Source: Streptomyces xiamenensis (lineage in GTDB: Bacteria > Actinomycetota > Actinomycetes > Streptomycetales > Streptomycetaceae). From it: a stretch of DNA of 64,000 nucleotides. Numbering within the stretch: position 1 is the first letter of the stretch; each line of letters starts with the position of its first letter. Made by a program: the position numbers and the translations under genes. Location: NCBI RefSeq assembly GCF_000993785.3, contig NZ_CP009922.3, positions 682,001 through 746,000 of the forward strand. Direction: 5' to 3'. The notes below the pieces were generated by a model. It was not told where the DNA came from, ran no database searches, and saw only the letters and a list, made by a program, of their open reading frames with translations. Of the stretch, positions 17,475-25,463 are shown piece after piece.

Positions 17475-18464
17475 TTACACCAGGCGGCCCGGCACGGTGA
17501 GGTCCTCCAGCGCGTCGCGGTGCGGGCTGGGCGGGAGGGTCTGCAGCGCCCGCGTGGCCAGCTGTACGTGGCGGTGCGACACCTCCCTGGCGGCCTGTGC
17601 CCCGTCGTAGGCGCCGACCAGATCGGCCATGGCCTTGTAGCGCTCGGCGGCCGGCGCGGCGGTGTCGGCGAGCAGCCGCTCGATGCGCAGTTGCTGTTCC
17701 CTGGGGGCGCGTTCGTGGGCGAGCAGCACGGGCAGCGTGGGCCGGCCGTTGCGGACGTCGGAGATGTTCGGCTTGCCGGCCCGCGTCCCGTCGTACGCCA
17801 TGAGGTCGTCACGGATCTGGTAGGCGATGCCCAGCTGGTCGCTGTACTGGCTGAGCGCCTTCAGGGCGGCCTCGTCCGCGCCGCCGAGCGTGCCGCCGAC
17901 GCCGCAGGCCATCCACAGCAGGGCGCCGCTCTTGTCCGCGATCATGTCGAGGTAGTCCTGGACGGAGCAGATCTCGCGGCTCATCCGGATCTCCCGCAGG
18001 GCCGCGCTGCCGATCCGCAGCCCGGCCCGGGACAGCACGGTGAACGCCTGGGCGACCCGCTCGGCGGGGGCGCCGGCCTCCCGGCACTCGGACAGGGCGG
18101 CGAAGCCGTGGAAGAACAGGCCGTCGCCGCCCACGATCGCGGTCGGCTCACCGAAGACGGTGTGCGCGGCCGGCTTGCTGCGGCGCTGGGCGTCGCAGTC
18201 GATGATGTCGTCGTGCATCATGGCGCCGACCTGGACGCACTCCAGGGCGACGGCGGCGGGCAGGGCGGTGGCGATGTCACCCCCGACCGCCAGGGCGGAG
18301 CGGATGAGCAGCCAGGGGCCCATCATCTTGCCGAAGGGGACCAGCCCGTACCGCACCACTTCGTCGAGGCCCGAAACGCCGAGCGGCCAGCGGCCCTCCA
18401 CCTCGGCTCGCACCATGGCGGCCACCTCGGGATCGGCGACCTGGGGCACATCGATGTCGGTCAT
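17475..18464 (-). CDS. Isoprenyl-diphosphate-synthase homologue, candidate indole prenyltransferase (PaxC-like)
   Basis: A 329-residue class I isoprenyl diphosphate synthase fold. The first Asp-rich motif DDIID (85-89) is intact and the second reads DDLMAYD (219-225) with AGKP, so diphosphate ionisation should work. The IPP-binding motif GGKRxRP, however, is GKMMGP (45-50), with the Arg lost, while the adjacent paralogue keeps it. This suggests the acceptor is not IPP; fungal PaxC uses the same fold to prenylate indole-3-glycerol phosphate. An actinobacterial polyprenyl synthase of ordinary function is the alternative. ATG at 18464 fits the conserved start but lacks a clear Shine-Dalgarno; an ATG at 18545 would add 27 residues. 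It is the first gene of the operon. Confidence 0.75.
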   Translation of the reverse strand: MTDIDVPQVADPEVAAMVRAEVEGRWPLGVSGLDEVVRYGLVPFGKMMGPWLLIRSALAVGGDIATALPAAVALECVQVGAMMHDDIIDCDAQRRSKPAAHTVFGEPTAIVGGDGLFFHGFAALSECREAGAPAERVAQAFTVLSRAGLRIGSAALREIRMSREICSVQDYLDMIADKSGALLWMACGVGGTLGGADEAALKALSQYSDQLGIAYQIRDDLMAYDGTRAGKPNISDVRNGRPTLPVLLAHERAPREQQLRIERLLADTAAPAAERYKAMADLVGAYDGAQAAREVSHRHVQLATRALQTLPPSPHRDALEDLTVPGRLV

Positions 18465-18603
18465 GGCATCGACGGTAGGGAGGGGGTCCGGGGGGTGTCC
18501 GTACGGTGCGCCGAGCTGGTCCCGAGAGGGACCACGGGTTGGCATCTTTGGTCCGGCGTGCCGCGGGGCCCACCGGCGGCCGGCGCGGGCCCGGTGCCCC
18601 GGG

Positions 18604-21390
18604 TCAGGGGGCGGGCAGCCGTCCGCCCAGGCTGGCGGCGGCGAGTTCGACCCGGGAGCGGCAGCCGGTGCGGGCGAACAGCCGGGTCAGATAGTGCTCC
18701 ACGGTCTTCTCGCTGATCCCCAGCCGCTGCGCGATCTGACGGTTCGTCATCCCCGCGCCGATCAGCTCGACGATGGCCGCCTCCGTCCCGGCCGCCGGCC
18801 CGCGCCGGCCGCGGGCGCGCGGGGCGGGCACCCCGCGCTCCCTGGTGACCGCGCGGATCCGCTCCAGCAGCACGGACGCCCCGCAGTGCGTGGCCACTTC
18901 GTGCGCCTCCCGCAGCCACGGCCGGGGGTCCTCGGCGAACCGGGCGACGACCAGGCAGGAGTCCAGCAGCGCCGCCTTGTCGCCACGGTCACGCGCCAGG
19001 CCGGTGGCGACCCGGGCATGGACGATGTCGGGACGTACCAGGCCGCGCGCCAGATGGACGCTCTCCGTCATCAGGGTGCGGCCGCCCACGCGGTGCAACT
19101 GCTCGGTCTGCTCCAGCAGATACGCGGCGCTGTCGTGGTCCTTGACGTAGACGGCGATCCCCACCGCCCGCATGAGCAGCAGGTCCATCCCCACCCGCAG
19201 CCCGGCCCGGTGCAGATGGCGGCAGAACTTCCTGGCCTGCCGCACCGCCCGCCGGTCCTGGCCCATCCGGCTGAACAGGCCGATCCGCGCCCAGGCGCGC
19301 AGCGCCGCGAGCCGGGGGGCGGGCGCGGCGGCGGCCAGCCACTCCGCCGCCTGCCGGAACTCTCCCCGGGCGGCGCAGATGTCGGCGGCGAACAGCCGGG
19401 CCGCGTGGTGCACCAGGGTGTCGGTGTGGCCCGAGAGTTCCAGCTCGCGGACCGCGGACATGGCCTGGGACCAGTCGGCGTCGCGGTGAGAGCGCACCAC
19501 CCGCTGGTAGACGCCCAGCGGACCGGTCTCCGGCACCCGGTAGCGGTCGCCGAGGACGACCCGGGTCACGGTCGCGATGTCCAGCACGGCCGCGGCGTCG
19601 TGCAGCGCGTCCAGTTCCGGGGAGGGGGCGGGGCGGCCCGCGCGGCGCCAGGCGCCTTCGCAGACCTCGGCGTCCCCGTACAGCGCGGCGCTCAGTATCT
19701 CCATCTCGTCGGACGAGATGAGGCCGGGGACGCCCGGCCAGTGGATCGGCGCCCTCCCTTCCGGACGCTCTTCCGCCCGCCCGCCGGCCGACAGTTGGCG
19801 GCCGAACCACCACTGCGCGAAGCCGATCCGGCCGCCGCCGGGCAATTCCTCGTCCAGCAGTGACCGCAGGGCCGGCTCGGCGGGCGGCTCGCCGGTGTGC
19901 ACGGCGACAAGGGTGGCCGCCAGCCGGAGTTCGGCCAGCGGTGCGGGTACGGCGGCCGGCACCTGAGGCCCGTCGGGCACCTGGGGTCCGTCCGGATCGG
20001 GGTAGCCACTCAGCACATCACCCAGCAGGGCGTACTGCCCGGTGCGCACGACGAGGGTGAGCAAGGTGGTCAGCGCCGTGGCGTGTTCGGGCGCGGTGGG
20101 CGGCAGGCGGTGCAGCGCGGCGGCGCACAGCAGGGCTGCCCGCTCCGGTTCCTCCCCGGCGGTGGCCGCCGCCAGGTCCAGCAACCGGCCGGTCATGTCC
20201 TCGCCGAGGTCCACCGCCGCCCCGCCGCGCGCGATGTGGTCGGCCAGGGCCACCGGATCCACCCCGCCGCCGCCGCGCTGCCGGGCCAGCAGCCGTTCGG
20301 CGATCGACGCGTGCAGCCCGGCGCCCCAGAAGACCTTGGTGCGCCGGACGGCCGCGGCCGCCAGGGCGGGGCAGCGGCAGTTCACCCGGCCCGCCACGTC
20401 GGCGACCAGAACGCCCGCCTCGATCAACCGGTCCAGCGTACGGCCGCAGGCCGCGAGGTCCGCGCCGATCGTCTCGGCCAGCAGCGGCAGATCGTCCACG
20501 CTGATGCCGTCCCACACGGCGACCGAGGACACCAGCCAGGGCGCGAGCGGGCCGTGGGAGGCGGCCCGGCGCAAGAGCGGGTGGCTGTCGGGCAACGCGA
20601 TGGGCTCGGCCGGTGCGCGCAGGCACAGCCGACCGCGGAAGGCGGTCAGCCGGCCCCGTTCCCGCAGGTCGGCGAGGGTGCTCAGCAAGGTGCCCGGGTG
20701 CGTGAACAGCGGTCCGAGCGCCGTGCGCAGCGCGTCCGGCACGGCCTCGTCCAGCCGGGCGCCCACCGTCCGGCGCACCAGCGCTTCGGCATCGGCGTCG
20801 GCCAGCGGCCCGAGGGTGATGACCCGGTCGGCCGCGGTGAACAGCTCAGCCGCGCCCGGGCTGTGTTCGGTGCCCTGCTCGCAGGTGACCAGCACCGGCC
20901 AGCCGCAGCGGCGGGCGGCGGCGAGCAACGGCGCGGGCTCGGCCACCAGGTGCGCGTCGTCGGCGAGCAGCGCGGTGCGCCCCCGCAGGCCGATCCGCTC
21001 GAAGAGCGCGCCCAGTTCACCCACCATGGAGGGCGCCCACCCCCGCGCGTCCCCGCCCGGGGTCTGGCTCAGCCGGGCCACCGGCTGCAGCGCGTCGGCG
21101 AGCTGCGCGTCCGCGAACTCCTCGAAGCGCTCGCGCACGCTGCCCACCAGCGGTCCGATCCCGTAGGTGTCGTCGGCACCCCGCTCCCCCCGCCCGGCGC
21201 CGAAGCGCACCGGCAGCACCCGGACCCCCCGCCCGCGCAGGGCACGGCCCACCTCCTCCTGCAGCGCCGATCTGCCGATGCCGGACGGACCGCGCAGAAC
21301 GACCAGGGAGCCGGCGTCCGCCGCCAGCAGCCCGCACAGCAGCGTCAGTTCCCGTTCCCTTCCCACGAGCGCGCTACGGTCTCGGGCCAC
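18604..21390 (-). CDS. LAL-family (large ATP-binding LuxR-type) regulator 1
   Basis: A 928-residue regulator: N-terminal AAA-like ATPase beginning LVGRERELTLLCG with P-loop GPSGIGRSA (34-42), Walker-B-like ALLADDAHLV, a long helical middle, and a C-terminal LuxR HTH (about 865-925: IGAGMTNRQIAQRLGISEKT, LTRLFARTGCRSRVELA). The P-loop Lys is replaced by Arg40. GTG at 21390 is chosen for the excellent AAGGAGG five nt upstream; a longer open frame exists upstream but has no start signal. It is transcribed toward and just downstream of the terpenoid operon promoter region (140 bp from the prenyltransferase start) and divergently from a second LAL gene. Probable cluster activator. Confidence 0.9.
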   Translation of the reverse strand: MARDRSALVGRERELTLLCGLLAADAGSLVVLRGPSGIGRSALQEEVGRALRGRGVRVLPVRFGAGRGERGADDTYGIGPLVGSVRERFEEFADAQLADALQPVARLSQTPGGDARGWAPSMVGELGALFERIGLRGRTALLADDAHLVAEPAPLLAAARRCGWPVLVTCEQGTEHSPGAAELFTAADRVITLGPLADADAEALVRRTVGARLDEAVPDALRTALGPLFTHPGTLLSTLADLRERGRLTAFRGRLCLRAPAEPIALPDSHPLLRRAASHGPLAPWLVSSVAVWDGISVDDLPLLAETIGADLAACGRTLDRLIEAGVLVADVAGRVNCRCPALAAAAVRRTKVFWGAGLHASIAERLLARQRGGGGVDPVALADHIARGGAAVDLGEDMTGRLLDLAAATAGEEPERAALLCAAALHRLPPTAPEHATALTTLLTLVVRTGQYALLGDVLSGYPDPDGPQVPDGPQVPAAVPAPLAELRLAATLVAVHTGEPPAEPALRSLLDEELPGGGRIGFAQWWFGRQLSAGGRAEERPEGRAPIHWPGVPGLISSDEMEILSAALYGDAEVCEGAWRRAGRPAPSPELDALHDAAAVLDIATVTRVVLGDRYRVPETGPLGVYQRVVRSHRDADWSQAMSAVRELELSGHTDTLVHHAARLFAADICAARGEFRQAAEWLAAAAPAPRLAALRAWARIGLFSRMGQDRRAVRQARKFCRHLHRAGLRVGMDLLLMRAVGIAVYVKDHDSAAYLLEQTEQLHRVGGRTLMTESVHLARGLVRPDIVHARVATGLARDRGDKAALLDSCLVVARFAEDPRPWLREAHEVATHCGASVLLERIRAVTRERGVPAPRARGRRGPAAGTEAAIVELIGAGMTNRQIAQRLGISEKTVEHYLTRLFARTGCRSRVELAAASLGGRLPAP

Positions 21391-21519
21391 GGCCGCCTCC
21401 TTGTGGGGGATGTCACGCCTCGGCCCGGGGGCGCCATTGGGCCGAACTCTCATTGTGCAGAAGGCTTTACAGGTCGAAGATGTGCGAATGCGCGGCGAAG
21501 CTGTGGGCATGCTGCCCGG
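21391..21519. promoter_or_regulatory. Shared divergent promoter region of the two LAL regulators
   Basis: 129 bp separate the GTG starts of two opposite-facing regulators. Apart from the Shine-Dalgarno of the leftward gene (AAGGAGG) I could not assign clear -35/-10 pairs. It must hold both promoters and probably their operators. Confidence 0.6.
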
Positions 21520-24297
21520 GTGATCGACAGCCTGCCCGATCAGGTCACCACGGTTCGGCCCCCGCACGGGCTGCCGGGCCGCACCAGCACCGTCACACGC
21601 GTCATCGACACCGCCACCGCGCCCGGCAACGGGCCGCTGGTCCTGGTCACGGGACCCCTGGGCATCGGCCGCAGCGCGGTGCTCGCCGCCGTCGGGGACG
21701 GGCTCGCCGAGCGCGGCCACCACGTCCTGGCGCTGCGGGTGGCACGCAACGAGCGTGACCGTCCCTACTCCCTGGCTGCCCGGCTCTCCGCCGAACTCGG
21801 CGCCCTGCACCGGGGAACCGATACCCGCCGGGCGCCCCACGCCGCTGCCCCGGTGACGCATCCGGAGGCCGGACGGCACCTGACCGCCGTGCTACGGGCC
21901 GCCGTCAAGTCCGGGGAGCCACTGTTCGTGCTGATCGACGATCTGCACTGGGCCGACCCGGCCTCGCGTGGCGTGCTGTTGCCCAAGCTCCGCTCGCTGG
22001 CCGGGAGTCCGGTCACCTTCGTGTGCACCTTCCGCACCCTGCCCGCCACCACGGAGAACGACCGGGTCACGCTGGAGCGGCTGCGGACCGCCGGACTCGC
22101 GCACGTGGTGCCCCTGCGTCCGCTGCACTCCCGTGAGATCGACGCCCTCGTCGCCCACGAGTTGCAGGCCATCCCGTCCGCCTCGCTCTCCGAACGGCTG
22201 CGCCGGGACTGCCGGGGCATACCCTCCGCCGCGCTCGGTGCCGTGGCGGGGTACCGACGCGCCGGGTCGCTGCGCGTGGTCGACCGGCACGCCTATCTCG
22301 CCTCGCCGGACCGCCCGCCCGAGATGCCGCCCGGGCAGCCCTGCGTCGAGCATCTGCGCGGCCTCGGCGCGCCCGTGTGGCCGGTGGTCAAGGCCCTGGC
22401 AGTGCTGCACCCGCTGGGCTCCGCCGCAACCCGGCTGATCGCCGAGGCGCTGGACACCGGCGAGGACGAGGTGCGCGCGACGCTGGACTCACTGCGCGCC
22501 GAAGGGCTGGTGTGTCACGGGCCCGAGCCCGGGCACTGGCGGTTCCGGCTGCCACTGCACGCGTCCTCGCTGACCGCCTGCCTGGGACAGTACGAACGGC
22601 GCAGGCTCTCCCAACTGGCCGTCACCGCCGTGTGGTCGGGTACGGCCACCGCCCAGGGCTGCTATTTCGCCGAACACCTCGTCACCGCAGGCCGGTTCGT
22701 GGACCCGGCGCGGGCCGCCGAGGAACTGTTCCGGCACGGCAGCGCCGCGATGCTGGAGGACGGCCACTCCGCCGAACGCTGGCTGCGTGCCGCCCTGGAC
22801 CTGATCACCGAGCCGGAACCACGGGCCAGGGTCCTGACCGTGCACGCCTCCACCTGCACGATCCATCTGCGCCACGCGGAGGCCCGGGAGAGCGCGTGGG
22901 CGGTGCTGTCACGGTACGCGGACCTGGTGACCGCCGAGAACCTGCTCGAGATGGAGATGGTGTACATCGTCTCGCTGGCCGGGATGTCCGACCAGGCGGC
23001 GCTCACCGCCCTCGCCGACGAGGGCTGGCGCACGCTCCCCGGCGGCCCGGGGCACCGCATCATCTGCAGGTACAACGCCCTGTGCCTCCTGGAGCGGTGG
23101 CAGGAGGCCGCCGACCATCTGGCGGCGACCCGGGAGGAGTGGAGCGCGGACAACGACTTCGTCGCCGGAGTGGGCCAGATCCTGGACGAGATCTCGCACG
23201 CCTTCCTGGGCCGGCCCCGGGACTTCGATCGGGCCGTCGCCGATCCGACCCGGTGGCCGCTGTGGGAACGTGGGCCCCGGCACCGTTTCCAGCGGCTGTC
23301 CTGGCTCACCAGGACCCTGATGACCTTCGGCGAACTGGCGCCCGCGCAGCGGCTGCTGGAGACGTACGGCCTGCCCTCGGGGTACCGGCCCGTCTCCGAC
23401 CAGGTGGTGGCGGACAGCCAGTCCGGGCACTGGGACCGGGCGCTGGACCTCGCCCGGCGTGCCCTGGCCACCGGGGGGTGGGTCGGTGACCTGACCAGCC
23501 ACACGATGGCGTCCCGGGAGATGAGCGTCATCCTGGGCGCGCGCGGCCGGATCAACCAGGCCAGGTCGGTGATCGAGAACGCCCGTGGCGTGCACTCCAT
23601 GCTGCCGCATCTGCTGGCCGGGCCCGAGGCGGAGCAGGAGCAGTCCCTGGGGGCGACCGAGCGCGCCCACCGGGTGATCAGCGACGCGCTCGCCCTGGCC
23701 GAACGGCTGGGCCTGGTCATCGGCACCGACGAACTGTGGCTGCGCAGGACCGAGATGGAGCTGAACGCGGGCGACCCGGCGGCGGCCAGGCGCTGCGCGC
23801 GGGAGGTTGCCCGGGTCGCGGAGCTGACCGGCACCGGGCGCAGCCGGCTGTGCCATCTGATCGCCACCTCCATGGCACACCGCAACCCGGCTGCCGCGGC
23901 GGAGGCGGTGGCCCTGGCCCGGCACCGCGACCAGCCGCTGGAACTGGCGGACACCCTGGTCACCGTGGTCCGCCACGGGCAGGCCGACCCGGGGCTGCTG
24001 CGGGAGGCGTACGCGGTGTACGGCGATCTCGACGCGCTGCTGCGCAAGGCCCAGTTGCGGAATCTGATGCGGGAGCAGGGGGTGCCGGTGCCGGGCCGCA
24101 GCGCGACGATCGCGGAGAACGAGCGGCTGCTGGCGGTGCTGGTGACCGAGGGCCTGACCAACCGGGAGATGGCGGTCGCGCTCGGGTGCAGTGAGAAGAG
24201 CGTGGAGAGCCGGATGACGCGGCTGTTCAAGCGCGCCGGCTACCGTTCCCGCGTCGAGTTGGCCTCGGCGATGCTGACGGGCGACTACACCGTGTGA
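21520..24297 (+). CDS. LAL-family (large ATP-binding LuxR-type) regulator 2
   Basis: A 925-residue paralogue of the divergent neighbour, nearly identical in length and layout: LPGRTSTVTRVID, P-loop GPLGIGRSA (45-53, again Arg51 instead of Lys), Walker B FVLIDDLHWAD, a helical/TPR-like middle, and C-terminal LuxR HTH (about 860-920: VTEGLTNREMAVALGCSEKS, MTRLFKRAGYRSRVELA). GTG at 21520 (VIDSLPDQ) gives a size matching its twin, but there is no clear Shine-Dalgarno, so the start is less sure. The pair may act together on the terpenoid operon. Confidence 0.85.
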   Translation: MIDSLPDQVTTVRPPHGLPGRTSTVTRVIDTATAPGNGPLVLVTGPLGIGRSAVLAAVGDGLAERGHHVLALRVARNERDRPYSLAARLSAELGALHRGTDTRRAPHAAAPVTHPEAGRHLTAVLRAAVKSGEPLFVLIDDLHWADPASRGVLLPKLRSLAGSPVTFVCTFRTLPATTENDRVTLERLRTAGLAHVVPLRPLHSREIDALVAHELQAIPSASLSERLRRDCRGIPSAALGAVAGYRRAGSLRVVDRHAYLASPDRPPEMPPGQPCVEHLRGLGAPVWPVVKALAVLHPLGSAATRLIAEALDTGEDEVRATLDSLRAEGLVCHGPEPGHWRFRLPLHASSLTACLGQYERRRLSQLAVTAVWSGTATAQGCYFAEHLVTAGRFVDPARAAEELFRHGSAAMLEDGHSAERWLRAALDLITEPEPRARVLTVHASTCTIHLRHAEARESAWAVLSRYADLVTAENLLEMEMVYIVSLAGMSDQAALTALADEGWRTLPGGPGHRIICRYNALCLLERWQEAADHLAATREEWSADNDFVAGVGQILDEISHAFLGRPRDFDRAVADPTRWPLWERGPRHRFQRLSWLTRTLMTFGELAPAQRLLETYGLPSGYRPVSDQVVADSQSGHWDRALDLARRALATGGWVGDLTSHTMASREMSVILGARGRINQARSVIENARGVHSMLPHLLAGPEAEQEQSLGATERAHRVISDALALAERLGLVIGTDELWLRRTEMELNAGDPAAARRCAREVARVAELTGTGRSRLCHLIATSMAHRNPAAAAEAVALARHRDQPLELADTLVTVVRHGQADPGLLREAYAVYGDLDALLRKAQLRNLMREQGVPVPGRSATIAENERLLAVLVTEGLTNREMAVALGCSEKSVESRMTRLFKRAGYRSRVELASAMLTGDYTV

Positions 24298-24358
24298 GGC
24301 GGGCCGGGGCCCGCGGCACGGACGGCGCGGTGCGGTACGGGCGGTGCGGTGCGGCCGG

Positions 24359-25141
24359 TCAGGCGCCCCGGGGCGCGGACGGGATCCGGGGCCGGTCGGC
24401 GGCGATCAGGAACCGGTGGGCCCGTACGTCCAGGCGTCCCTCCGCACGGATCCCGCGATCCAGGCGGCGCAGCGCCGCGTCGTAGCGCGCGGGGCCGAAG
24501 TCGGGGATCTGCCACGCCACCAGGCGCAGGTGGTGGACGACGGCGCCGATGTCGTGGAAGGAGAGGACCGGGTACTCCTCCTGCGCCAGCACCGGCTCCA
24601 GACCCGCGTCGGCGAGCGCCGAGCGCGCGGTGTCCAGGGTCCAGCTGCCCGGGGGATGTGCGGGCGGGGCGCCGAGCAGGTCGTTCAGCCCGGCGCAGTC
24701 CTCGCTGCCCACCTGCTGGGTCAGCAAGGTGCCCCCGGGGCGCAGCACCCGCCGGATCTCCCGGGCCGCGAGCCGCCCGTGGCGGTTGAGCACGACATCG
24801 ACCGACGCGTCGGGCAGCGGCAGGATTCCGGAGTCGGGGGCCGGGAGGACGGTGACCCCCAGCGGTTCGAGCCGCGCCCGGGCGACGGGGAGGTTGGGTG
24901 GCCATCCCTCGGTCGCCCAGGTGTGCCGGGGCAGCGGCCCGAGCCCGGACAGCAGTTCACCGCCGCCGGTGTCGATGTCCAGCAGACGTTCCGCTCCTGC
25001 GAGGCGGGTGCGGGCCGCGCGCTGGTAGGACCAGGACGGATCCGAGCCCCGCACCCGTCCGGCCAGCGCGCCGAAGTCCCAGCCCCCGACCGGAGCCGCC
25101 ATCGCGGCGGCGACCAACTCCTCGTATCCGGACTCGACCAC
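24359..25141 (-). CDS. SAM-dependent class I methyltransferase
   Basis: A 260-residue Rossmann methyltransferase. SAM-binding motif I is LLDIDTGGGE (about residue 53), with acidic motif II replaced by ATEGWPPNL, motif SVDVVLNRHG and RVLRPGGTLL following. The fold is typical of methyltransferase type 11/25 enzymes acting on small molecules. It ends 61 bp beyond the LAL regulator 2 gene in the opposite direction. It could be a tailoring enzyme at the cluster edge or unrelated; related Streptomyces genes are often free-standing. Confidence 0.8.
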   Translation of the reverse strand: MVESGYEELVAAAMAAPVGGWDFGALAGRVRGSDPSWSYQRAARTRLAGAERLLDIDTGGGELLSGLGPLPRHTWATEGWPPNLPVARARLEPLGVTVLPAPDSGILPLPDASVDVVLNRHGRLAAREIRRVLRPGGTLLTQQVGSEDCAGLNDLLGAPPAHPPGSWTLDTARSALADAGLEPVLAQEEYPVLSFHDIGAVVHHLRLVAWQIPDFGPARYDAALRRLDRGIRAEGRLDVRAHRFLIAADRPRIPSAPRGA

Positions 25142-25463
25142 CCCCGGAGGCTAGGAGAACCCCCGCCCCCGGGCAACGGGTTATCGGGTCCCGCACCTGT
25201 TCCTCCGGCCGGCTCCCGGCGGAGCGCCGTTGGGGCGATCGACGGAGCATCCGAAGTCGCCCTCGTGCTCACGGGCTTCGGCGGGACCTAGCGTCCGTTT
25301 CCCCGGCTGCCGGGGCGCTGACGTTTGTCACTACTGGCGCGGTGGCGCGGCGAGAACACTGGGCCGTGCCGTGGAAAACGTGGCCGTTCCGGGCGGACGG
25401 CCTGCGGACGTCGTGCCGCACGGGCCCGTTCCGGTGCCCCCTGCGCTCCGAGGAGGACATCCG
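25142..25463. other. Non-coding leader of the secreted hydrolase gene
   Basis: 322 bp between two divergent genes with no convincing gene. It contains a short GC hairpin, CCCCGG-CTG-CCGGGG (25301-25315), and ends in the GAGGAGG Shine-Dalgarno of the hydrolase at 25464. Confidence 0.5.

Noticed and set aside
17447..17812. Longer start of the dioxygenase-epoxidase fusion
   Set aside because: The extra 122 codons lie antisense-like inside the prenyltransferase gene in another frame and are low-complexity; ATG 17446 has GAGGAG.
19897..21519. Extension of the rightward LAL regulator to 1466 residues
   Set aside because: The extra 541 codons are antisense to the first LAL gene and show no similarity to any domain.
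21391..21879. N-terminal extension of the leftward LAL regulator to about 1091 residues
   Set aside because: The GTG at 21390 has a near-perfect Shine-Dalgarno and begins the conserved domain; the extension runs antisense into the divergent LAL gene.
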